NCBI RefSeq assembly: GCF_001078055.1
Contig: NZ_CP010777.1
Coordinates: 1,386,408-1,450,407 of the forward strand
Source: Rufibacter radiotolerans
Lineage (GTDB): Bacteria; Bacteroidota; Bacteroidia; Cytophagales; Hymenobacteraceae
Length of the DNA stretch: 64,000 nt
Reading direction: 5' to 3'
Part shown: piece by piece, positions 8,053 through 16,226 of the stretch
Position numbering within the stretch: the stretch's first letter is position 1
Layout: every line of letters begins with the position of its first letter
The notes under the pieces: generated by a model
What the model was told of the DNA's origin: nothing
Databases searched by the model: none
What the model saw: only the letters and a program-made list of their open reading frames with translations
Translations under genes and position numbers: made by a program

Positions 8053-9560
8053 GAGCGAAGCAGGTTAGAGGCGGAGGGGACCGCGGTGGTTACTTTAGGC
8101 CAGGTGAAAAGAAAAGTGGTGCCTTTGTCTTTTTCTGACTCTACCCAAATGCGCCCGCCTTTTTCCTCAATGATCTTTTTCACTATAGACAGCCCAACCC
8201 CTGTGCTTTCTTTCACATCACGGGCCTCCATGGTCTGGAAGATCCCGAAAATCTTGGTATGGAACTCCGGCGGAATACCCGGTCCGTCATCATGTACCTG
8301 AAACTGGAAAAAACCTGGCAGTTCTTTGTACCGCACTTCTACCTGACCTTCCTGGGAGTGGTGGTATTTAAAAGCGTTGCTGAGCAAGTTGGATAGCACT
8401 TGGTAAAACAGCGTGCGTTCTCCCGTAATAGTAGGTAGAACACTGGGGGTAATGACTTTGAAGGAGGGTGGGGGCGCCAGGTTCTCCAGGGTTTCCCGCA
8501 GGACCTCCTGCACAGAAAACGTGGTGAGCGGCAATTCTTTCCGGCCAATGCGGGAGTAGTCCAGAATACCGTTGATCAGGTTTTCCATGCGCTGCACCCG
8601 GCCCCGAAGGATAGTTAAGTTCTTGTGGATCTCCGGGTCTTCATTCGTCATATCTTCACTGATCCACTCGGCCAGGTTATTGATGGCACGCAAGGGCGCT
8701 TTCAGGTCATGGGACACCACGTAGGCGAACTGGTCCAGTTCACTGTTCATCTTTGTTAAATGCGTAAAGCTGTTCTGCAACTTCAGGGCCATCACGTTCA
8801 ACGATTGGGTAAGCGCACTGATCTCATCTTTGCGGTCATCTTCCAGGGCCACGTCGTACTTCCCGTTGGCAATGCTCATGGCCAGGTTGTTCATTTTCCT
8901 GAACCGCTTCTTAATGGTCTTGCCCAGAATGAAAGCGGTTAGCCCGCCGGTGATAATGGCCATAATGGTAAGGCCAATGGCTACCTCATTGGTCCTTATC
9001 AGGGATTGGTCTGTATTGTCTACGCGCTCATTCCTGACCCGTTCCTCTTCGTGCCTTATTTGCCTGAACCCGTTCCGGGCCTTGTCCATCAATTGTTTCC
9101 CAACCCCTTGCTGCGCGGTGGCATTGAACAAGGAATCATAGTAAGACCGGTTTCTTGAATGCTGATTGACCTTCTTTTTACCTTCAATCAATGGTTTAGC
9201 AAAGGTATTCTCCCACCGGGCAACATCTTCTCTTACTTGGTGCAATAACTTATTCTGGGCCGCATTGGGGGCTGTCATAGAATCTAATAACAAAAAGCTT
9301 TGGTTAAACCTTTGTCGCCCTTGATAAAATGGTTCCAGAAAAGACAGTTGCCCAGTAAGCAGGTACCCGCGTAAACCAGTTTCCATATCCAGGATAAACC
9401 GCTGGGCAGACCCCACCTCTTTTATGATGTTGGTGGTGGAAAGTACGCTTTCAATGTTGTGCCGCACCTTTTGGGTTTGCTGTACATAGCCAATGGTCAC
9501 AATGCAAAACATGGCCAGAATAAAGCTTATAGCAATATATATGGTAGTAATTAATTTCAT
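8049..9560 (-). CDS. Membrane sensor histidine kinase with CHASE3 and HAMP domains
   Basis: 503 aa. TM1 is near residues 5-25 and a periplasmic CHASE3 domain at about 35-180 (RFILDMETGLRGYLLTG is diagnostic). TM2 is near 195-215, HAMP at about 216-268, HisKA has its His near 284 in FAYVVSHDLKAPLRA, and the HATPase has NAFKYHHS, DDGPGIP and STGVGLSIVKK. The ligand is unknown. It is the first gene of a five-gene minus-strand run that ends at 3970, with a good -7 box 44 bp upstream. The SHDLKAPLRA kinase subclass often pairs with Rcp1-like receivers, as found two genes downstream. Confidence 0.95.
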   Translation of the reverse strand: MKLITTIYIAISFILAMFCIVTIGYVQQTQKVRHNIESVLSTTNIIKEVGSAQRFILDMETGLRGYLLTGQLSFLEPFYQGRQRFNQSFLLLDSMTAPNAAQNKLLHQVREDVARWENTFAKPLIEGKKKVNQHSRNRSYYDSLFNATAQQGVGKQLMDKARNGFRQIRHEEERVRNERVDNTDQSLIRTNEVAIGLTIMAIITGGLTAFILGKTIKKRFRKMNNLAMSIANGKYDVALEDDRKDEISALTQSLNVMALKLQNSFTHLTKMNSELDQFAYVVSHDLKAPLRAINNLAEWISEDMTNEDPEIHKNLTILRGRVQRMENLINGILDYSRIGRKELPLTTFSVQEVLRETLENLAPPPSFKVITPSVLPTITGERTLFYQVLSNLLSNAFKYHHSQEGQVEVRYKELPGFFQFQVHDDGPGIPPEFHTKIFGIFQTMEARDVKESTGVGLSIVKKIIEEKGGRIWVESEKDKGTTFLFTWPKVTTAVPSASNLLRS

Positions 9561-9603
9561 TGTTTAGTAGGCCTGTAAGCAACCGGCAAGCCTTGGTTCT
9601 ACC

Positions 9604-9611
9604 CAAAGATA
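9604..9611 (-). promoter_or_regulatory. -7 box of the two-component operon
   Basis: On the minus strand TATCTTTG matches TAnnTTTG exactly. It lies 44 bp before the CHASE3 kinase ATG. A TTG lies about 22 nt upstream, slightly longer than the preferred spacing to the -33 element. Confidence 0.5.
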
Positions 9612-9958
9612 GCTTTTGCTGGCAAAGCACCCTCAACGGGCCATATAATTTTAATCTGACGTTGTCATCCTCCCCGGCAGAGCGGTTAAACCTGGGCAAT
9701 TACCTAAGCCTCCAGCAGCAGCTTTGGGGAAGCAGTTTCTGAGCCAAGGTGAAGATTTCTTTTTCCAGGGCCGCACTGCTGTAAGCGAGGGAAGTAAGAA
9801 ACAGGCATAACAACAAAATTGCACCAATTAAGAGAACCCTAACCTTAATTTCGATGAAACGGCCTTTTCACCCGTTTAAAATAGGCTTATAAGGTTGGTG
9901 CAAACCAAGGGAAGGATAGGGTAGAGGGGGAACCACCCTGCGGTACAGGCATATTTTG

Positions 9959-9966
9959 TACCTTTA
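9959..9966 (+). promoter_or_regulatory. -7 box for the methyltransferase gene
   Basis: TACCTTTA, one base from TAnnTTTG, preceded directly by ATTTTG. It places transcription start about 15 nt before the ATG at 9989, which argues against the upstream TTG at 9956 as the translation start. Confidence 0.4.
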
Positions 9967-9988
9967 CCCCTCGTTAAAATTGCAAAAC

Positions 9989-10705
9989 ATGGCATTACAG
10001 AAACCAGACCCCATGGGCCGGGCCATTGAGGCCTACTGGAAGGGGAACAAGGAAGCAGCGGTTTTAGTGTACTCAGACCAGATGGAGCCAGATGAGCTGC
10101 CGGCGTCCTACCTTTTCCGGGAACCGGCGGAGATGCCAGAGCGCGAGCAGTTTGCCTTGTCCCAGGCCTGCGGCAAGGTGCTGGACGTAGGTGCCGGAGC
10201 CGGTTCCCATGCCCTGGCCCTACAGGCTGCCGGGGTTGAGGTAACCGCCCTTGAAATCTCTGACAACGCCTGTGCTGTGCAGAAAGCCCGCGGGGTCCAG
10301 AACATCCTGCATGGCGATTTCTTTACTTTGCCGGCCACTAAGCATGACACCTTGTTGCTACTCATGAACGGCATTGGCCTGGCCGGCACGGTGGAAGGTT
10401 TGCCCCATTTCCTGGAGGTCTGCAAAAAATGGCTAGCGCCGGGGGGACAGGTCTTACTGGAATCCTCAGATATTCTGTACCTGTATGAGGAAGAAGACGG
10501 GTCTGTCTTGCTGGACCTGAACGGCGCCTATTACGGCGAGATGACCTATATGATGGAATTTGAGGGAGAGCGCAGCGCTCCTTTTCCGTGGCTGTTCATT
10601 GATTTCAACTTATTGGAGCAATACGCCCAGGAGGCCGGCCTTGCGGCCGAACTCCTCTTGCAGGAAGAAGATTCCCACTACATTGCCCGGCTAACGGTGG
10701 CCTAA
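9989..10705 (+). CDS. Class I SAM-dependent methyltransferase
   Basis: 238 aa from ATG 9989 (MALQKPDPMG). The Rossmann motif I is VLDVGAGAGSHALAL near residue 63, followed by an acidic strand (VTALEISDNA, motif II) and DTLLLLMNGIGLAG as motif IV, so SAM binding is clear. The acceptor substrate is not indicated. It is an isolated gene with its own promoter on one side and a palindromic repeat immediately after the stop. The in-frame TTG 33 bp upstream would place the N-terminus inside the promoter, so I rejected it. Confidence 0.85.
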   Translation: MALQKPDPMGRAIEAYWKGNKEAAVLVYSDQMEPDELPASYLFREPAEMPEREQFALSQACGKVLDVGAGAGSHALALQAAGVEVTALEISDNACAVQKARGVQNILHGDFFTLPATKHDTLLLLMNGIGLAGTVEGLPHFLEVCKKWLAPGGQVLLESSDILYLYEEEDGSVLLDLNGAYYGEMTYMMEFEGERSAPFPWLFIDFNLLEQYAQEAGLAAELLLQEEDSHYIARLTVA

Positions 10706-10712
10706 AGGGAAA

Positions 10713-10756
10713 TTCCGTTTTAAGCCTGTTTTCCGGAAAACGGCCTTAAAACGGAA
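10713..10756. repeat. Palindromic intergenic repeat, copy 3
   Basis: Near-perfect 44-bp palindrome: TTCCGTTTTAAGCCTGTTTT, CCGG centre, then the mirrored arm ending TTAAAACGGAA. It sits eight bases after the methyltransferase stop and before the convergent lipoprotein gene. It is one of the best-preserved copies. Confidence 0.8.
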
Positions 10757-10869
10757 GCAGGTCCGTTAGGTGCTAAAGAATTATAGAATAAAGGATGTGA
10801 TTGTTAAGAAGGCAAGCGCCCTGTTTTGCTTTCCCCAAAAAATCTGCTCCTTACCTGTAGGCAAGCGTA

Positions 10870-11274
10870 TTACTTCACCTCCACTACTTCTTCCAGATAC
10901 TTGCCTTCGCTTTGCCAGAACCTGAAATAGTGCTTGCCTATGGTAGTGGTTTTGAACTGGAAGGAGAAGGTATTCAGCTTGGCTACGTCTGTGCACACTG
11001 CCTTCATCTCTGCGGTTGGGTAGGCAGCAAAAAGCCTGATCTCAGTGACCTGATCCGTTTTGACAGAGTCGGCGCGGGAGAAGCGGCCGCAGCCGTTGGC
11101 AGGTTGGAACAGCACTTTTAAGGTGAGGGTGGTATCTACCTTCACCGCTGCCTTGGGGAAGCCGGCCGTTTGCACCGCCGCCACGGGCAGTTCCACCTCT
11201 TGTAGCTTAGAGGTTTCCTCACACCCCAACAGAAAGAGGGCTGATAGCGCGGCAGAGATGAGTTTTGCTTTCAA
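10870..11274 (-). CDS. Small lipoprotein of unknown function
   Basis: 134 aa. A short signal peptide (KAKLISAALSALFLLGC) ends in a lipobox with Cys18, so it is a predicted outer-membrane or periplasmic lipoprotein. The rest is beta-rich with no motif I recognise; the C-terminal half (KTTTIGKHYFRFWQSEGKYLEEVVEVK) looks like the last strands of an immunoglobulin-like sandwich. The apparent start is TTG at 11274, with no ATG upstream in frame. It lies downstream of the pdhB terminator, so it must have its own promoter in the roughly 60 bp between. Confidence 0.7.
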   Translation of the reverse strand: MKAKLISAALSALFLLGCEETSKLQEVELPVAAVQTAGFPKAAVKVDTTLTLKVLFQPANGCGRFSRADSVKTDQVTEIRLFAAYPTAEMKAVCTDVAKLNTFSFQFKTTTIGKHYFRFWQSEGKYLEEVVEVK

Positions 11275-11335
11275 GGTCTTAGGGTATATTTTCTGTTTTA
11301 CGGCTGTTATAATAAAAACGGGCTGGAAACGCTAA

Positions 11336-11377
11336 AAAGACAAGAGCCGTCCATAGAAACGGCCGGCTCTTGTCTTT
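11336..11377 (-). terminator. Intrinsic terminator after pdhB
   Basis: 14-bp perfect stem (AAAGACAAGAGCCG paired with 11364-11377) with a 14-nt loop. On the minus strand it ends in a T run, 17 bp past the pdhB stop. Confidence 0.85.
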
Positions 11378-11394
11378 AGGTGTGTTATTTTCGC

Positions 11395-12378
11395 TTACGC
11401 TTTGGCGTAGGTCACAGATTTTACTGCTTCAATCACCCGCTGCACGTTAGGCAAAGAAGCCTCAATCAAAGTAGGGGCGTAAGGAAGCGGAACGTCGCGG
11501 CAGGTAACGCGTTTTACCGGGGCATCTAGGTAATCAAAGGCGTTGTGCTGCACATGGAAGGCTATCTCAGAAGAGATAGAGGCCAGCGGCCACGCTTCTT
11601 CCACCACCACCAGGCGGTTAGTGCGCTTCACAGATTCCAAAATGGCATTATAGTCTATAGGACGAACAGAACGCAGGTCAATCACCTCCGCCTCCACGCC
11701 TTCTTTGGCTAACTCTTCGGCGGCCTGCAAGGCTATTTTCATCATCTTCCCGAAGGAAACGATGGTTACGTCTTTCCCGGCGCGCTTGGTATCGGCTACG
11801 CCTATGGGAATAAGGTACTCTTCCTCAGGAACTTCGCCTTTGTCACCGTACATGAGCTCAGACTCCATGAAGATCACCGGGTCATTGTCACGGATAGCAG
11901 ATTTCAACAGGCCTTTGGCATCATACGGGTTAGAAGGAACTACTACTTTAAGGCCCGGGGTGTTGGCAAACCAGTTTTCAAAGTTCTGGGAGTGCTGAGA
12001 AGACAGCATACCGGCGTTACCGGTTGGTCCTCTGAACACCATAGGGGCAGAGTACTGTCCGCCTGACATAGACATGATCTTGGCGGCAGAGTTGATCACC
12101 TGGTCAATGGCTACCAAAGAGAAGTTGAACGTCATGAACTCAATGATGGGGCGAAGGCCGTTAATGGCAGCACCCACACCAATACCGGCAAAGCCAAGCT
12201 CGGCAATAGGCGTGTCAATCACGCGCTCGGGGCCAAACTCATCCAGCATGCCCTGGCTCACTTTGTAGGCACCGTTGTATTCGGCAACTTCCTCGCCCAT
12301 CAGGAACACCTTTGGGTCGCGGCGCATTTCTTCGCTCATTGCCTCACGCAATGCCTCTCTGAATTGTATGGTTCGCAT
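11395..12378 (-). CDS. pdhB: Pyruvate dehydrogenase E1 component, beta subunit
   Basis: 327 aa, full length for an E1-beta. It pairs with E1-alpha to form the thiamine-diphosphate enzyme that decarboxylates pyruvate and acetylates lipoyl-E2, feeding acetyl-CoA into the TCA cycle. Landmarks: [17 protein letters not shown] near residue 27, [17 protein letters not shown] near 56, [17 protein letters not shown], and the C-terminal transketolase domain with [10 protein letters not shown] and [16 protein letters not shown] at 12378. E1-alpha and E2/E3 genes are not adjacent, as is common in Bacteroidota. Branched-chain oxoacid E1-beta is a close relative, but the sequence fits PdhB better. Confidence 0.93.
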   Translation of the reverse strand: MRTIQFREALREAMSEEMRRDPKVFLMGEEVAEYNGAYKVSQGMLDEFGPERVIDTPIAELGFAGIGVGAAINGLRPIIEFMTFNFSLVAIDQVINSAAKIMSMSGGQYSAPMVFRGPTGNAGMLSSQHSQNFENWFANTPGLKVVVPSNPYDAKGLLKSAIRDNDPVIFMESELMYGDKGEVPEEEYLIPIGVADTKRAGKDVTIVSFGKMMKIALQAAEELAKEGVEAEVIDLRSVRPIDYNAILESVKRTNRLVVVEEAWPLASISSEIAFHVQHNAFDYLDAPVKRVTCRDVPLPYAPTLIEASLPNVQRVIEAVKSVTYAKA

Positions 12379-12478
12379 AATAAGATTTATCTTCGTCTAT
12401 CTAAGGGGTAAAATTAAGACATGCGGCACAAATAAAAAAACGCATCTGGCTTTGCGGGCAAGTATGTGCCAAGGCAGG

Positions 12479-12518
12479 CCGTTTTAGGCCTGTTTTTGGG
12501 AAAATAAGCCCAAAACGG
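12479..12518. repeat. Palindromic intergenic repeat, copy 4
   Basis: CCGTTTTAGGCCTGTTTTTG then GGAAAATAAGCCCAAAACGG. It lies between the end of the OmpA/TPR gene and the start of pdhB, both on the minus strand. Confidence 0.75.
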
Positions 12519-12525
12519 GTTCTAT

Positions 12526-14322
12526 TTAAGGCTTAAGCGCGTTGGCAAAAGCCTCTGATTTGTGATAATTCTTAAACTCCAAGTCGTCTATGGCCTTGGC
12601 GGCCAGGGTGGGCTTGGCTTTGATGGCCAGTTTCAGGTGCTCGGTGAGCAAGGGCTCTTTCTGGGTGCGGGCGCCAATCACGGCCATCAGGTAATGGGTG
12701 TTAGCATCCTCGGGGAATTCCTGCAACAGCTTCTCCCCGAAGCCGGCGGCGCCCTCATAGTTCTCTTTCAGGAAATACAACAGCATGCGGTTAAACTGGG
12801 CGGCGTAACTGGGACCGGCATAGGCCAGGCTACCGGCAGCGTCGTCGTACTGGCCCACGCTCAGTTCCAGCGCGGCTTTGTCGGTGAACACCTGTTGCAG
12901 GATGGGCAGCGGGCCGCCAATCCTGACGGCGTAATCATAGGCCTGCAAGGCTTCCAGGGCATCGCCGCGTTGGTGATGGGCCACGGCCAGGTTATAGAAT
13001 TGCTGGGCGGTGGGCTTGCGGTGGGCGGCGTATTTGAGGTTGAGGGCGGCGCTGGCTAGCAGGGCGCTTTTCACCTTCGGTTTCAATTCTTTCTGGGCCT
13101 GCTCATAAAACACCATGCCCAGGTTATTCAAAGACTGCCAGTTCATGTACGTCTCCACCGCCGACTCATAGATTTTCCTTTTCTCGGCCAGAAGCGGGGT
13201 GAGCGAGGCTGCGTACTGCATTTCCTCGGCGTTCAGGGCATCGGCGTTGGCCCGGTTCTCTACTATTTTCTTAGAGAGTAGGTAAATCTCGTAGTCGCGG
13301 CGCAGGTTGGGTACGTAGTCTACGGTCACTTTGGTGTAGCGCAACACAGGGTACACATACATCTCCAGGTACTCATAGGCGGGAAGTTCCTGCAGTTGCT
13401 TCTCCTTTTCTTCAAATGACCCTTGGCCGTTGACAATGTCCAGGATCTGCTGTACCTGGTCTTCCGGCAAGGCCGAGTTCTGCACCCGGCCCAGAAAAGC
13501 GTCCCAGTTTTTCTGGATGGTCTTCAAGTTAAATTTTATGTCTGATACTGTGTTATTGTAGACCTCGGTCTCTATTTTCTGCTTGATGAAACGCTCCACG
13601 GCCTGGGCCCGGCGGGCAGCCAGGTTGCGTGCGTTGGTCTCGGTGGCGTCTGGGGAGTGGGTGGCCAGGATGCTTATTTTCCTGGTTTTCTGGTTTGACT
13701 TGATGAATTCCTCCAGCAACTGCAGGTTGGTGCCGTACCCGTGACGAAGCGTGGCCAGGCCCTGGTCAAAAAATATGGGGAAACTGATGGGGCCCGGGGC
13801 CTCATTTTTGAACACCTCGGGCACGTAAGCCGGGGCATGAATGGTCTGGATTAGGTGGGGCGTGGTAAGAATGCCGGGGGCCAATACCTTGGCCTTGGTA
13901 TATTTTTTCCGACCTTTGGCATCAGAAACCACGCCCTGCGCCATGAGATTGCCCGTGATTTTTGAAGGGGTATAAGGGAAGGAGAAGGAACTTTGCATGG
14001 TTGGCTTGCCGTCTTCATAGAGGTAATTCCCGAAGTCAAAGCCCAGAGAGCCAACGTGTTCCTCTACGCCTTTGTCTGCCTTGTAGTAGATCCTGATGCC
14101 ATAGCGGTAGTCTTTGCGCAGCAGGTCACGGGGCAGTTGGGCGCCCACTTCTACCGGTACCTGGTCACCGCGTACAATAAGTACCTGGGGCTGCACGGTT
14201 ATCTTTTGCCCGCGCTCCGCCTTTCTGGCCATGCGTGACAAGGTACAGCCGGTAGAAAGCAGGAAGAGGCAAAGAATAGCAATAAAATGACAGGTACGCG
14301 CAGTAGAAAAAACTGAAGGCAT
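12526..14322 (-). CDS. OmpA-like domain lipoprotein with C-terminal TPR repeats
   Basis: 598 aa from ATG 14322, chosen because it begins a clean signal peptide (SVFSTARTCHFIAILCLFLLSTGC, lipobox Cys26); the longer frame adds 15 unlikely residues. Order: lipid anchor, beta-rich N-terminal domain (about 40-180), OmpA-like peptidoglycan-binding module (about 185-260, with SILATHSPDATETNARNLAARRAQAV), a helical linker, then TPR-like helices to the end (YNLAVAHHQRGDALEALQAYDYAV). It probably tethers the outer membrane to peptidoglycan. Unlike T9SS PorE the OmpA module is internal and TPRs are C-terminal, so I do not call it PorE. Confidence 0.75.
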   Translation of the reverse strand: MPSVFSTARTCHFIAILCLFLLSTGCTLSRMARKAERGQKITVQPQVLIVRGDQVPVEVGAQLPRDLLRKDYRYGIRIYYKADKGVEEHVGSLGFDFGNYLYEDGKPTMQSSFSFPYTPSKITGNLMAQGVVSDAKGRKKYTKAKVLAPGILTTPHLIQTIHAPAYVPEVFKNEAPGPISFPIFFDQGLATLRHGYGTNLQLLEEFIKSNQKTRKISILATHSPDATETNARNLAARRAQAVERFIKQKIETEVYNNTVSDIKFNLKTIQKNWDAFLGRVQNSALPEDQVQQILDIVNGQGSFEEKEKQLQELPAYEYLEMYVYPVLRYTKVTVDYVPNLRRDYEIYLLSKKIVENRANADALNAEEMQYAASLTPLLAEKRKIYESAVETYMNWQSLNNLGMVFYEQAQKELKPKVKSALLASAALNLKYAAHRKPTAQQFYNLAVAHHQRGDALEALQAYDYAVRIGGPLPILQQVFTDKAALELSVGQYDDAAGSLAYAGPSYAAQFNRMLLYFLKENYEGAAGFGEKLLQEFPEDANTHYLMAVIGARTQKEPLLTEHLKLAIKAKPTLAAKAIDDLEFKNYHKSEAFANALKP

Positions 14323-14446
14323 ATCTAAATATAATAAGGAGCCGTATACCAACGTTACCAAGTCCAATAACAGACCAACATTGGAATGGGAAAGTTACGG
14401 TAGAAATTGTGATTTTATTTATCTTAGACGTTTAACTTTTCAGATT

Positions 14447-14665
14447 ATGAAACAAGTTCAACTTTTCCTGGGAAGCCAAGCCTTTGGGGTATGTACCAAA
14501 TTAGGGGAGAAATTAGGGTTGGCTACCAGTAGCATTCGCCTTTCGTTTATTTATTTATCCTTCCTAACGTTTGGGTCACCGGTGTTGGTGTACCTGGTAC
14601 TGGCTTTTTGGCTGAATATCAGAAAACACCTAAGAAGAGAGCGCAGCACCGTCTGGGACATTTAA
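14447..14665 (+). CDS. PspC-domain small membrane protein
   Basis: 72 aa from ATG 14447 (MKQVQLFLGSQAFGVCTKL). PspC-type block GVCTKLGEKLGLATSSIRL, then one hydrophobic hairpin (FIYLSFLTFGSPVLVYLVLAFWL) and a basic C-terminus. The family includes the membrane partner of phage-shock regulation; the role of stand-alone Bacteroidota copies is unclear. The longer frame beginning upstream crosses the likely promoter region (TTATTTATCTTAG), so I shortened it. Its last 36 bp overlap the 3' end of the convergent GT2 gene, which is unusual here. Confidence 0.75.
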   Translation: MKQVQLFLGSQAFGVCTKLGEKLGLATSSIRLSFIYLSFLTFGSPVLVYLVLAFWLNIRKHLRRERSTVWDI

Positions 14666-15682
14666 GCTCTTAAATGTCTTTTTTCCTTTTATAAAGTACT
14701 GCCACACTACGCTTTGCGGGTACCAGCCGGTGAGTTGGCTGGTAGGCTTTTTCACGGCATTGGCCTGCCTCTTTCCGTCCCAGTTTTTTTTCTCCTTGAA
14801 GAAAGCCCGGTGCGCCCGCCAGATAGCGTTTACTTGCTTGAAATCTCCCTTCACTGAATACTGTCCCGCGGCCACGCCGTCCAGAATCATTCTGGTGTAA
14901 AGGATCTTGTTTAACTCTCTAGGCGCCAGGTTCTTGTAGAGTAAAGCCACGCCGTTCCTGAAATTAAGAAACGTTTTTCTGGGGTTTGCCTTGGGCAAGG
15001 TGCCGCCGCCCACGTGGTAGACCGTGCTGCCGCCGTGGTAATAGATTTGGTACCCCAGGTTCTGCAGGCGCCAGCAAAGGTCAATCTCCTCCATGTGCGC
15101 AAAGAACTCCTTTTCCAGGCCACCGGCTTGCCAATAGGCACTGGCCCTGATGAAAAGACAGGCGCCCGTGGCCCAGAAAACCGGAACCACATCATCATAC
15201 TGCCCCTGGTCTTCCTCCACTGTATCAAACAGGCGTCCGCGACAGAAGGGGTACCCATAGGCATCTAGGAAGCCTCCGGCCGCACCGGCGTACTCAAAAT
15301 GGGTGGGCTGCAGAAAAGATTTGATTTTTGGCTGGCATGCGGCAATGGAAGGCTCTCTCTCCAACAGGTCCACCATAGGGGTGAGCCAATTGGGCGTCAC
15401 CTGCACATCTGAGTTCAGGAGCATATAAAAGGTAGCCTCTACCTGCTGCAGCGCCTGGTTATAACCCTCACAGAACCCGAAGTTCTCGGGTAATTGGATA
15501 AGCCGCACCTGTGGGTAATGTTGCCTGAGAAAGGCCACGGAGTCGTCTGAGGAGGCATTGTCGGCCACCACCAGTTGGGCGCCGGCGCTATGCTCCAGCA
15601 CGCTGGGTAAAAATTGCTCTAACCAACGGCGGCCGTTCCAATTGAGGATGACCACCGCCACTTCTGCCAGACTATAAGCCAA
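14630..15682 (-). CDS. Glycosyltransferase family 2 (rhamnosyltransferase-like)
   Basis: 350 aa, GT-A fold. The strand VAVVILNWNGRRWLEQFL opens the protein, with VVADNASSDDSV as the nucleotide-binding loop, LLNSDVQV as the DxD-equivalent and HMEEIDLCWRLQNLGY as the catalytic-base block. This layout is that of WbbL/RfbF-type rhamnosyltransferases acting on lipid-linked glycans at the membrane; the donor is not proven. The frame starts at TTG 15682, inside the ebfC stop region (11-bp overlap). A GTG at 15661, giving MAVVILNWNG, is an equally good start. Probably translated from an ebfC-GT2 message. Confidence 0.88.
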   Translation of the reverse strand: MAYSLAEVAVVILNWNGRRWLEQFLPSVLEHSAGAQLVVADNASSDDSVAFLRQHYPQVRLIQLPENFGFCEGYNQALQQVEATFYMLLNSDVQVTPNWLTPMVDLLEREPSIAACQPKIKSFLQPTHFEYAGAAGGFLDAYGYPFCRGRLFDTVEEDQGQYDDVVPVFWATGACLFIRASAYWQAGGLEKEFFAHMEEIDLCWRLQNLGYQIYYHGGSTVYHVGGGTLPKANPRKTFLNFRNGVALLYKNLAPRELNKILYTRMILDGVAAGQYSVKGDFKQVNAIWRAHRAFFKEKKNWDGKRQANAVKKPTSQLTGWYPQSVVWQYFIKGKKTFKSLNVPDGAALSS

Positions 15683-16007
15683 AGTTGCTCAGGTCAAGTC
15701 CAGGGATATTGGGCATCATGCCGGCCGTCTGCTTCTTAATTTCCTCTTTTCCGCGTTCGCCAGCCTCGTCCAGGGCTTTGTTCACGGCAGCCACCACTAA
15801 ATCGGCCAGCATTTCTTTATCTGCGGGGTTCATGAGGGTCTCATCCAACTCTACTTTCAACAGGCGGCGGTCACCGCTGGCGGTGGCTTTCACCATGCCT
15901 CCGCCGGCCTCGGCAGAAACAGTGATGTGACGAAGGTTGTCCTGGGCCTCTTTCATTTTGGCCTGCATTTCCTTCACCTTATTCATCATTCCCATCATGT
16001 CAAACAT
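15672..16007 (-). CDS. ebfC: YbaB/EbfC family nucleoid-associated protein
   Basis: 111 aa from ATG 16007 (MFDMMGMMNKVKEMQAKM), matching the family length; the longer frame adds 29 unrelated residues. A good ribosome site (AAAAAGAGAAG) precedes this ATG. A long N-terminal helix, the GGGMVKATASGDRRLLKVELD strand region and the C-terminal glycine/methionine tail are typical of the dimeric DNA-binding protein that coats the nucleoid. In many bacteria the gene sits beside dnaX/recR; here it is coupled to a glycosyltransferase. Confidence 0.93.
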   Translation of the reverse strand: MFDMMGMMNKVKEMQAKMKEAQDNLRHITVSAEAGGGMVKATASGDRRLLKVELDETLMNPADKEMLADLVVAAVNKALDEAGERGKEEIKKQTAGMMPNIPGLDLSNFGL

Positions 16008-16162
16008 AAGCGCTTCTCTTTTTAGGTTTACTGGCATAACGGCAAAAACAGCCCCAGAGATACTTTCAGGAACCAATTCCTTTGCCAAGGCCAAAAGTAA
16101 CCTATTTAAGGGAAAGTTGACAGGCTGAATAAGGCAGGAAGTGAAGGGGAGAAAATGCAGGA

Positions 16163-16207
16163 TTCCGTTTTAAAGGTGTTTTCAGTAAAACGGACCCAAA
16201 CCAGGAA
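16163..16207. repeat. Palindromic intergenic repeat, copy 5
   Basis: TTCCGTTTTAAAGGTGTTTTC and TAAAACGGACCCAAACC. The outer right arm is degenerate. It lies between the ebfC start and the T9SS-protein stop. Confidence 0.6.
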
Positions 16208-16226
16208 GAGCCTTTATGCGTGGAGG

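Larger units (their letters stand above)
9561..9988. other. Divergent intergenic region, no gene seen
   Basis: About 430 bp between the CHASE3 kinase and the methyltransferase. Apart from candidate promoters at each end I see no ORF with coding character, no RNA gene and no strong hairpin. The short frames here lack homology that I recognise. Confidence 0.5.

Noticed and set aside
9956..9988. TTG start 33 bp upstream for the methyltransferase
   Set aside because: It overlaps the promoter box TACCTTTA; ATG 9989 gives the normal N-terminus.
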